The position numbers were made by a program, and so were the translations under genes. Source: Candidatus Roizmanbacteria bacterium (GTDB taxonomy: Bacteria > Patescibacteriota > Microgenomatia > UBA1406). Taken from it: a DNA stretch of 12,232 nt. Below, in pieces: positions 6,183 through 12,047 of the stretch (its first letter is position 1; each line of letters opens with the position of its first letter). The stretch lies in NCBI GenBank assembly GCA_024653645.1, contig JANLHK010000049.1:1-12232 (forward strand), written 5' to 3'. The notes under the pieces were generated by a model, which saw nothing but the letters and a program-made list of their open reading frames with translations, did not search any database and was not told the origin of the DNA.

Positions 6183-7019
6183 ATGGCAACTCAGATATTT
6201 ATGGTACGCAAGGCGAATGGCACCCAGGAACCGTTTAGTGAAGAGAAGCTGCTTCATTCCATGAAAGCCTCAGGCGTTGCAAGTCCGATACAGCAAGACG
6301 CACTGAAGCGAGTAAAAAAACATTTGTATAACGGTATTACGACACAAGAAATTCACCGGTCCCTAGAGACGTTGATCCGCCAGGAAAATCCACAAGCCGT
6401 GGGTAAATTTAATCTGAAAGAGGCTATTATGGCTTTGGGACCTACGGGATACCCCTTTGAGCGTTTTGTCGGACGATTGTTGGATGAGTACGGATACACC
6501 ACGCAAGTGGGAACGGTTTTGCCCGGTGCATGCGTTACTCATGAGGTGGATGTGTATGCAAAAAAGGATTCACGGGAATATTTTGTCGAGTGCAAATACC
6601 ACAATCTTCCGGGAACATCGACTGATGTCAAGGTAGTGATGTATGTGAAGGCTCGCGGAGATGATTTGCGCGATAATCTGGAGAACAAGCAGTTACAGAA
6701 AACGTATGAGCCATGGATTTTTACCAATACCAAATTTTCTTCTGATGCCATAGCCTATGCATCATGTCAGCAAATTCGTCTTACCGGCTGGAATTTTCCA
6801 CAGGAGCATAGTTTGGCCTCCATGATTGAAGAAAAGAAACAGTATCCCATTACCGTTCTCTCCAGTCTGGGACCCGACCATCGCCGCACGCTGTTTGAAA
6901 ATAATTGCGTATTGCTCAGCGACGTGACTAAAAAGGGAAGTGCCTGTGAACGTTTGCCTCTTCCCAACGCAACCCGTCTTGAACTAGAAAAGGAAGTACA
7001 GTATCTAACGCATGAATAA
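6183..7019 (+). CDS. ATP-cone domain fused to an Mrr-like restriction endonuclease domain
   Basis: The protein has 278 residues. Residues 4-88 match an ATP-cone, the ATP/dATP-binding regulatory module of ribonucleotide reductases and NrdR: VRKANGTQEPFSEEKL, then NGITTQEIHRSLETLI and FNLKEAIMALGPTGYPFE. Residues 92-205 look like a PD-(D/E)XK (Mrr-like) nuclease, with E93, D123 in HEVDV and E136-C-K138, followed by FTNTKFSSDAIAYA, which resembles the Mrr C-terminal half. The tail (about 215-250) has an HhH-like pattern (YPITVLSSLGPDHRRTLF). I infer a nucleotide-sensing DNA nuclease; the target is unknown. No methyltransferase or other restriction subunit is nearby. The gene overlaps transketolase by 8 bp. 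Confidence 0.85.
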   Translation: MATQIFMVRKANGTQEPFSEEKLLHSMKASGVASPIQQDALKRVKKHLYNGITTQEIHRSLETLIRQENPQAVGKFNLKEAIMALGPTGYPFERFVGRLLDEYGYTTQVGTVLPGACVTHEVDVYAKKDSREYFVECKYHNLPGTSTDVKVVMYVKARGDDLRDNLENKQLQKTYEPWIFTNTKFSSDAIAYASCQQIRLTGWNFPQEHSLASMIEEKKQYPITVLSSLGPDHRRTLFENNCVLLSDVTKKGSACERLPLPNATRLELEKEVQYLTHE

Positions 7020-8856
7020 CATCGGTGACATAGCCGTTTTACTGCGCAGAGCCATTCTTGAATCTACTACCAGCGCGGGGTCGGGGCATCCCACCTCATC
7101 ACTATCGGCCGTTGAGCTGATGGCAGTACTCTTTTTCGGCGGATTTTATCAATGTGACATTCGCAATCCAGACCGAGAAGAAAATGACCGCATGGTATTT
7201 TCAAAAGGCCATGCCGCTCCCTTATTATACGCACTGTATCACCTGGCGGGAGTCATCTCACATAACGAGCTCCTGACCCTGCGAGATTTTTCTTCGAATC
7301 TTGAAGGACATCCCAGTATGCGCTTTCCTTTTATTGAGGCAGCAACGGGAAGTTTGGGGCAAGGGCTATCAGTCGGTTTGGGTATTGCCCTTACTCAAAA
7401 AAAGGCAAAAACGTATGTATTATTGGGTGATTCTGAACTGGCGGAGGGGCAAGTATGGGAGGCTGCCATGTGGGCCGGTTACCGGAGAGTTGATACTATC
7501 GTAGCCATTATTGACGTTAATCGACTGGGCCAACGAGGCGAAACGATGGTTGGCTGGCGGCTGCAGGAGTATGAAACGCGCTTTGCTGCATTTGGGTGGC
7601 ACACCATTGTGGTAGCTGACGGTCATGATGTTGATACGGTTCGTAAAGCGTATAGAGAAGCTGCCACCATTAAGCATAAACCAACGGTGATCATAGCCAA
7701 AACGGTAAAAGGCAAGGGTGTGTCAGTGTTTGAAAATCAAGAGGGTTGGCATGGTAAGCCGTTGAGTAAAAAAGAGCTGTTTATGGCACTTCGTGAACTG
7801 CCCATACCAGCGGGTGCGCGCGAAACGTATGACATTAGTATGCCTCCGGAACAGGCACAAACCCATGTGGTTCACTCATCACTAGTGACTCCTCATAGCC
7901 CGTATGCACTTAACAAGGAACTAGCCCCGCGCTATGCGTTTGGTGAAGCGCTCGTGGCATTGGGGAAAGAAGCGCACGATGTGGTGGTATTTGATGCCGA
8001 GGTTTCTAACTCAACGTATACCACTATGTTTGGACACGAATACTCCACTCGTTTTTATGAGATGTTCATTGCCGAACAGAATATGATCAGTGTTGCATCA
8101 GGTATGGCAACACGGGGAAAGGTTCCGGTCGTGGCAACGTTCGCTGCGTTTTTAACGCGTGCCTTTGATCAGTTGCGCATGGCTAACTACAGTAATACTT
8201 CTTTGATTGTTGCCGGCACCCACGTAGGTGTTTCCATTGGAGAGGATGGACCGTCACAAATGGGACTTGAGGATATTGCCATGATGCGCTCTCTTCCGGG
8301 AAGCACGGTTGTCTATCCGGCTGACGCAACGGCGAGCTATAAGTTGCTGTTTGAGTTATACGGTCAGCAGGGTATACGCTATATGCGCTTGGGTCGCAGC
8401 AAGGTGCCAGTGTTGTATGACTTTGATATAGAGTTCCCCCTCGGTGGGTTTCATACATGGGGAGATACTGAAAAAACTAACGATGTTCTCATTATTGCCG
8501 CCGGAATAACGCTACACGAGGCGTTGAAGGCACAGAAAGAACTTCTCGACGTCCATCACGTTCGGGCCTTGGTCATTGATTTGTACAGCATTGAACCCAT
8601 GGATGAAGTGGGACTCATAGCATACGCACGGTCCGTGAAGTATGTACTCACGGTTGAAGACCATTATCCCGCAGGAGGGATTGGGGAAGCGGTGTCCCGT
8701 CGATTGGTGAATATACCCACACCGGTCTATTCGCTGGCGGTGAATAAAACGCCCCGCAGCGGTTCATCAGCAACACTCTTGGAATACGAAGGAATTGACG
8801 CGCGTGCTATCATACACGAAATTACCAGTTTACTGCACAGTAAGCATGGCGCATGA
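7012..8856 (+). CDS. tkt: Transketolase, animal-type, full length in one chain
   Basis: This thiamine-diphosphate enzyme moves two-carbon units between sugar phosphates in the non-oxidative pentose phosphate pathway, supplying ribose 5-phosphate. At 614 residues it is shorter than E. coli TktA (about 660) and close to human TKT (about 620). Visible motifs are SAGSGHP (21-27), FSKGHAAP (63-70), GSLGQG (113-118), the ThDP/metal motif GDSELAEG (139-146) with N170, WHGKPL (246-251), the catalytic glutamate E355 in FIAEQNM, and GEDGPSQM (410-417). In the last motif Q416 stands where yeast and E. coli enzymes have histidine; human TKT also has Gln there. The linker at about 262-300 joins the two halves that are separate genes in many archaea. 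The gene overlaps both neighbours, so it is co-translated. Confidence 0.95.
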   Translation: MNNIGDIAVLLRRAILESTTSAGSGHPTSSLSAVELMAVLFFGGFYQCDIRNPDREENDRMVFSKGHAAPLLYALYHLAGVISHNELLTLRDFSSNLEGHPSMRFPFIEAATGSLGQGLSVGLGIALTQKKAKTYVLLGDSELAEGQVWEAAMWAGYRRVDTIVAIIDVNRLGQRGETMVGWRLQEYETRFAAFGWHTIVVADGHDVDTVRKAYREAATIKHKPTVIIAKTVKGKGVSVFENQEGWHGKPLSKKELFMALRELPIPAGARETYDISMPPEQAQTHVVHSSLVTPHSPYALNKELAPRYAFGEALVALGKEAHDVVVFDAEVSNSTYTTMFGHEYSTRFYEMFIAEQNMISVASGMATRGKVPVVATFAAFLTRAFDQLRMANYSNTSLIVAGTHVGVSIGEDGPSQMGLEDIAMMRSLPGSTVVYPADATASYKLLFELYGQQGIRYMRLGRSKVPVLYDFDIEFPLGGFHTWGDTEKTNDVLIIAAGITLHEALKAQKELLDVHHVRALVIDLYSIEPMDEVGLIAYARSVKYVLTVEDHYPAGGIGEAVSRRLVNIPTPVYSLAVNKTPRSGSSATLLEYEGIDARAIIHEITSLLHSKHGA

Positions 8857-9253
8857 TCACCCAGTCAGTGACTGTATATTTTGCAAAATAGTAGCACATG
8901 AGTTGCCCAGCCACATTATCTATGAGGACGCTGATTTTTTGGCATTTTTAGATATTTATCCAACCGTACAAGGGCATACCCTCGTGATTCCCAAAAAGCA
9001 TGCGCGATGGGTATACGACGTTCCAAACTTTGGATCATATTGGGAAGCAGTGCTGAAGGTAACCCGTGCCATCCAGCGGTCATTACAACCAACATTTGTT
9101 AACTATTTTACGTATGGAGAAGTGCCGCATGCGCATATTCATATACTGCCTCGCTTTGATGATATTACGGATGTACCGCCCATTGTTCCACGGGATCAGA
9201 TTACTGTAACGCAGGAGGAATTGGCTGAACTGGCTGCCCGTATTCGGAAATAA
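8846..9253 (+). CDS. HIT family nucleotide hydrolase
   Basis: This 135-residue protein probably hydrolyses a nucleoside 5'-phosphate conjugate such as an adenylated or dinucleotide substrate, with a nucleotidyl-histidine intermediate. The zinc-binding pair C10-IF-C13 starts the domain. ADFLAFLDIYPTVQGHTLVIPKKH (29-52) is the family core. The triad H95-A-H97-I-H99 is intact, with H97 as the catalytic residue. I chose the ATG at 8846 rather than an in-frame upstream ATG at 8795, because CIFCKIV normally falls about ten residues from the start and the upstream residues lie within the transketolase gene. It overlaps transketolase by 11 bp. Eight T residues follow the stop without a convincing hairpin. 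Confidence 0.93.
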   Translation: MAHDHPVSDCIFCKIVAHELPSHIIYEDADFLAFLDIYPTVQGHTLVIPKKHARWVYDVPNFGSYWEAVLKVTRAIQRSLQPTFVNYFTYGEVPHAHIHILPRFDDITDVPPIVPRDQITVTQEELAELAARIRK

Positions 9254-9280
9254 CTTTTTTTTCAAATAGATTTTTCGATA

Positions 9281-9289
9281 TGCTACAAT
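9281..9289 (+). promoter_or_regulatory. Extended -10 promoter of the SAM-hydrolase-like gene
   Basis: TGCTACAAT ends 9 nt before the ATG at 9299, predicting a leader of about 3 nt. The TTCAAA at 9261-9266 lies at about 17 bp spacing and could serve as a weak -35. Confidence 0.55.
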
Positions 9290-9298
9290 AATTGCCTC

Positions 9299-10117
9299 AT
9301 GCGCAATAATCATCCTTATGTATCGGTGGTGGTCATCAATGATTGTTCAGATGGCGGCACTGCTATGCGCCAGAATACCCGCATTAGCGCACTGACCGGT
9401 TTGCCTATTCAATTTGTTGGTATTGGTAACTATGCTGACCTTGAAGGATCGGGCCATATTATCGATGCATTGGATGCCTTCACGGATAAGCCGGGTATTA
9501 TTGTTGCCAATGCCGCTCCCCGCCACGGACAAGGAAAAAAATGGCCGAACGGCAGTCCCTTTTGTTATTTTTTTGTTGATAAGACGTTGGTTGTGAGCAC
9601 TATCCAGGGTTCGATTTTGGGCATGGTGCGCAAAATGAAGCTGGCAACTACTATTCATGTGGTTGATGTTCCGGAAGTAGTGGAGGCCATGAAAAAGGTA
9701 GGAATAGTTGACGAAGTAACAGTAAAGCGCATTGTCAACTCGCAGTTTCGGAGCTTTGATTTTGAACCACGATTAGTATCAATGATTATTGAGGGTCATG
9801 AAGTTCCGTCACACCCAACCCCCATAGAAGAATTGTCTCCCGGATCTATTGACGGTACTGTGTGGCACGTTGACAATTTTGGTAATTGCAAAACAACCAT
9901 TTTGCCTGAGGATATTGGATTTGAACCCGGCAAAACCATGCAGACCAAGTTTGGTGATTTTCCCTGTTATGAGCGTCTAAAAGATGTACCCAATGACACC
10001 GCGGCCCTTACGATTGGCAGCTCGGGTTTTAAATCTATGCGTTTGGTTGAATTCATCATACAAGGAAAGAGTGCTGCACAAAAATATGGAGTCAAGACTG
10101 CAGACAAATTGATATAA
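9299..10117 (+). CDS. Divergent SAM hydroxide adenosyltransferase-like protein (DUF62 superfamily)
   Basis: In this superfamily enzymes attack the 5' carbon of S-adenosylmethionine with hydroxide (or a halide), releasing adenosine and methionine. The 272-residue length fits. The C-terminal domain is recognisable: GTVWHVDNFGNCKTTI (186-201) corresponds to the usual G-V-x-VDxFGNxxTNI, and IGSSGFKSMRLVEFIIQGKSAAQKYGV (239-265) to the usual GSSG-LEIAVN-GSAA region. The N-terminal domain lacks the usual LTDFG and VDPGVG motifs; INDCSDGGTAMRQNTR (13-28) and ANAAPRHGQGKKWPNGSPF (70-88) occupy those places. It is therefore a divergent subfamily, and the reaction is uncertain. No halogenation genes are nearby. 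The start follows a near-leaderless promoter. Confidence 0.72.
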   Translation: MRNNHPYVSVVVINDCSDGGTAMRQNTRISALTGLPIQFVGIGNYADLEGSGHIIDALDAFTDKPGIIVANAAPRHGQGKKWPNGSPFCYFFVDKTLVVSTIQGSILGMVRKMKLATTIHVVDVPEVVEAMKKVGIVDEVTVKRIVNSQFRSFDFEPRLVSMIIEGHEVPSHPTPIEELSPGSIDGTVWHVDNFGNCKTTILPEDIGFEPGKTMQTKFGDFPCYERLKDVPNDTAALTIGSSGFKSMRLVEFIIQGKSAAQKYGVKTADKLI

Positions 10118-10118
10118 G

Positions 10119-10127
10119 TGCTATACT
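10119..10127 (+). promoter_or_regulatory. Extended -10 promoter of the DUF5652 gene
   Basis: TGCTATACT ends 9 nt before the ATG at 10137, predicting a leader of about 3 nt. It begins only 2 nt after the stop of the upstream gene. The downstream bases (TATACTAATACCAAT) closely resemble the ATP-cone operon promoter region (TATACTGAATACCAAT). Confidence 0.6.
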
Positions 10128-10136
10128 AATACCAAT

Positions 10137-10364
10137 ATGTTTAATCAATCAGGGTTTAACATGGCTTCCGGCACTTTTTTTGGTTTACCTTCCTATGTTT
10201 TCATGATTATTACTCTGTGGGAATTGGTGTGGAAAAGCATGGCGCTGTGGAGGGCAGCACGCAATAATCAGCTCTATTGGTTCATCGCATTGCTGCTCTT
10301 AAACACACTAGGAATTCTACCGATACTCTATCTCTACGTCTTTTCAAAAAAAGGCAAAAAATAA
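10137..10364 (+). CDS. DUF5652 family small membrane protein
   Basis: This 75-residue protein has a first hydrophobic helix around 15-33 and a second around 45-68. It has the conserved WELVWKSMALWRAARNNQLYWF core and NTLGILPILYLYVF, which I recognise as DUF5652, a family found mostly in Patescibacteria. It ends in a lysine-rich tail. The function is unknown. The ATG at 10137 is preferred over the internal ATG at 10161 because it sits at the same distance from its -10 as other genes in the window. Confidence 0.85.
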   Translation: MFNQSGFNMASGTFFGLPSYVFMIITLWELVWKSMALWRAARNNQLYWFIALLLLNTLGILPILYLYVFSKKGKK

Positions 10365-10381
10365 ATCCAGCAACTTCTTCT

Positions 10382-10390
10382 TGGTATAAT
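10382..10390 (+). promoter_or_regulatory. Extended -10 promoter of the tRNA-Met/mscL unit
   Basis: TGGTATAAT has a consensus -10 hexamer with a TGn extension. It ends 9 nt before the first base of the tRNA, predicting a 5' leader of about 3 nt. No -35 hexamer is clear. It is likely one of the stronger promoters here and would also drive mscL. Confidence 0.65.
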
Positions 10391-10399
10391 TATCTTGAC

Positions 10400-10471
10400 G
10401 CCGGGATAGCTCAGGGGCAGAGCAATCGTTTCATAAGCGATGGGTCGGAGGTTCAAATCCTCCTCCCGGCA
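10400..10471 (+). tRNA. tRNA-Met (anticodon CAT), probably elongator
   Basis: The acceptor GCCGGGA (10400-10406) pairs with TCCCGGC (10464-10470), with discriminator A10471. The D stem is GCTC/GAGC. The anticodon stem ATCGT/GCGAT (10425-10429 with 10437-10441) encloses TTCATAA, with CAT at 10432-10434. The T stem is GGAGG/CCTCC with loop TTCAAAT. It lacks the initiator features: position 1-72 is a normal G-C pair and the anticodon stem has no GGG/CCC run. A lysidine-modified tRNA-Ile2, which also has CAT in the gene, cannot be fully excluded. CCA is not encoded. The mscL ATG begins at 10473, one base downstream. Confidence 0.93.
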
Positions 10472-10472
10472 C

Positions 10473-10787
10473 ATGAAAGGCTTTATTGAATTTATTCGTG
10501 AGCGTGGAGTCGTAGGACTGGCAGTGGGTTTCATTATGGGAAGCTCCCTTACCAAATTGGTGACGGCATTTGTTAACTCCATTATTAATCCCTTGGTTGG
10601 GATTTTGATGGGCAAAGCAGGAAGTCTTACCAAATTGGTTATTCCAGTGGCGGGGGCAAAAATTATGGTGGGGACATTTATAAGCGCTCTCATTGATTTT
10701 TTAATAATCGCAGTTGTGGTCTACTTTATTTTTAGAAAGCTTGGTTTGGAAAAGCTGGATAAGAAAAAAGAGGAAAAGAAAAAGTAA
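10473..10787 (+). CDS. mscL: Large-conductance mechanosensitive channel MscL (short form)
   Basis: This homopentameric membrane channel opens under high tension to release solutes during hypo-osmotic shock. The protein has 104 residues against about 130-150 in the usual family. The N-terminal amphipathic helix (FIEFIRERGVVGLAVGFIMG, about 4-23) runs into pore helix TM1 (about 15-38, ending NSIINPLVG). A short external loop (41-62) is followed by TM2 (64-86) and a lysine/glutamate-rich tail, so the loop and C-terminal bundle are trimmed. The start is 10473 because the family begins MKGFxEFxxRGxVVxLAVG; an upstream in-frame ATG at 10440 lies inside the tRNA. A 14-bp in-frame direct repeat (10548-10561 and 10626-10639) encodes LTKLV twice. 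Confidence 0.93.
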   Translation: MKGFIEFIRERGVVGLAVGFIMGSSLTKLVTAFVNSIINPLVGILMGKAGSLTKLVIPVAGAKIMVGTFISALIDFLIIAVVVYFIFRKLGLEKLDKKKEEKKK

Positions 10788-10795
10788 TATCTGTT

Positions 10796-11560
10796 ATGAA
10801 ATCTTCATATATTGTGGTATTCGGATCGGGTGAATTGGCAAAGGTAGGCACTCAAACGCATACGGCCATTGCGAAGCAGACCGGCATGAAAGATCCTCGT
10901 GTAGTTATTCTGACGACGCCTGTTGGATTCCAGCCGAATAAAATTAATCTGGCGAACGAGATAAAAGACCATATGGAGAAAGCTCTGTATAATTTCCATC
11001 CGCGGGTGAGTATAGTCGATATACCTACTCGCAAGGAGGCTAATGATGAGCGTTTGGTATCTGCTGTATTGGGTGCTGACTATATATATTTTGGCGGCGG
11101 AAGTCCTACGTATTTGGTTAAAACACTTTCGGAAACGTTGCTGTTGAGACGGGTGGTGGAGGCGGTGCATAATGAGCGGGCTTCATTATCGCTTGCTTCG
11201 GCATCAGCCATAGCATTCTCGCGTTGGTGTTTGCCGGTATACGAAATTTTTAAAGTGGGTGAAGAACTGCATTGGGTAGATGGGCTCAATATTTCGTCAT
11301 TGTTGTCGTTACCCACCACCTATTCTTTTTTACCACACCGGAATAACAATGAGGGTGGCACTAAACTTGACACCTCATATTGTTACATGGGCGTTGAACG
11401 GTTTAAGAAGTTATACGGATTATTACCGGACGCCGAAAAAGAGGAAGTGCTATATGGGATTGACGAACATACGAGTCTGGCTATTAATATACAAACCAAT
11501 GAATGGCAGTCTTTTGGTAAAGGATCGTATAGCGATTTACATTTGACAAATACGGTATAA
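10796..11560 (+). CDS. Peptidase S51-like (type 1 glutamine amidotransferase fold) protein
   Basis: The protein has 254 residues. The fold belongs to the dipeptidase E/cyanophycinase group. YIYFGGGSPTYLV (96-108) matches the GG-x-x-x-L strand-loop, and LASASAIA (133-140) sits at the nucleophile elbow, where the usual GTSAGA is changed but the serine is kept (S135). H181 (SFLPHRNN) and GIDEHTSLAI (221-230, E224) match the remaining conserved blocks. It may be a serine peptidase releasing acidic dipeptides, but the altered elbow (S137 for Gly) makes activity uncertain. It starts 8 nt after mscL with no Shine-Dalgarno sequence, so it is probably in the same transcript. Confidence 0.78.
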   Translation: MKSSYIVVFGSGELAKVGTQTHTAIAKQTGMKDPRVVILTTPVGFQPNKINLANEIKDHMEKALYNFHPRVSIVDIPTRKEANDERLVSAVLGADYIYFGGGSPTYLVKTLSETLLLRRVVEAVHNERASLSLASASAIAFSRWCLPVYEIFKVGEELHWVDGLNISSLLSLPTTYSFLPHRNNNEGGTKLDTSYCYMGVERFKKLYGLLPDAEKEEVLYGIDEHTSLAINIQTNEWQSFGKGSYSDLHLTNTV

Positions 11561-11570
11561 CGTGTAGGAT
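11543..11570 (+). promoter_or_regulatory. Promoter of the 11581 gene
   Basis: A perfect TTGACA (11543-11548) is followed after 16 bp by TAGGAT (11565-11570). This predicts a start near 11577, about 4 nt before the ATG. The -35 lies inside the 3' end of the upstream coding sequence. It is the best -35 in the window. Confidence 0.5.
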
Positions 11571-11580
11571 TGGCCTTAAT

Positions 11581-12045
11581 ATGGCAAAAACTAATAATTC
11601 TTCTTTCTCTGATATGATGAAAAAGTTGGATGACACCCTGCAGGAGTACTTGGTAAAAAAAGCTCCAGCGTTACCCGATAGTGTTAAAGAAGTCATTGTG
11701 TCTGTGGGACCATGGGTGATGTTGGTACTGGTGGTTATGTCATTGCCCTTACTGCTGTTTGTGTTTGGCTTAGGAGCGGTGGTTGCCCCATTTGCATTCT
11801 TAGGTGGCATTCATGCCGGCACCAGCTTTGGTGTAACTATGATTGTTTCATTAGCCGCATTGGTTCTCGAAATCATAGCCTTGCCCGGTTTGTTTAAACG
11901 CAGCATGGGTTCATGGCGCTTGCTGTATTACAGCACCCTGATTACGGCTGTGGGCAACTTGATCTCGTTCAATTTAGGTGGTTTGATTATCGGAACATTG
12001 TTATCGCTCTATATCTTGTTCCAGATAAAAAAACTGTATAAATAA
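11581..12045 (+). CDS. Four-helix membrane protein of unknown function
   Basis: The protein has 154 residues. The N-terminal part (1-40) is soluble and amphipathic (DDTLQEYLVKKAPALPDSVKEVIV). Four hydrophobic helices follow at about 42-68, 84-104, 113-127 and 130-147, with a short basic C-terminus. I recall similar anonymous proteins in Patescibacteria but no established name, and no catalytic motif is visible. It is followed after 2 nt by the PD-(D/E)XK gene. Because it has its own promoter, these two probably form one transcript. Confidence 0.75.
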   Translation: MAKTNNSSFSDMMKKLDDTLQEYLVKKAPALPDSVKEVIVSVGPWVMLVLVVMSLPLLLFVFGLGAVVAPFAFLGGIHAGTSFGVTMIVSLAALVLEIIALPGLFKRSMGSWRLLYYSTLITAVGNLISFNLGGLIIGTLLSLYILFQIKKLYK

Positions 12046-12047
12046 TC

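Noticed and set aside
8795..8845. Upstream in-frame ATG for the HIT protein
   Set aside because: It would add 17 residues unlike the family and lies deep in the transketolase gene. The ATG at 8846 puts the zinc cysteines at the usual position.
8854..8856. TGA recoded as glycine (genetic code 25)
   Set aside because: TGA at 8854 and at 2165 both fall exactly where the protein families end and the next gene overlaps. No confident gene has an in-frame TGA.
9237..9260. Possible terminator after the HIT gene (CCG-TATT-CGG and a run of eight T)
   Set aside because: The stem has only three pairs and is separated from the T run by seven bases.
10400..10471. tRNA-Met(CAT) as the initiator tRNA
   Set aside because: It has a G1-C72 pair and an anticodon stem without the three consecutive G-C pairs typical of initiators.
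10440..10472. Upstream in-frame ATG for mscL
   Set aside because: It lies inside the tRNA-Met gene, and the family N-terminus begins at the ATG at 10473.
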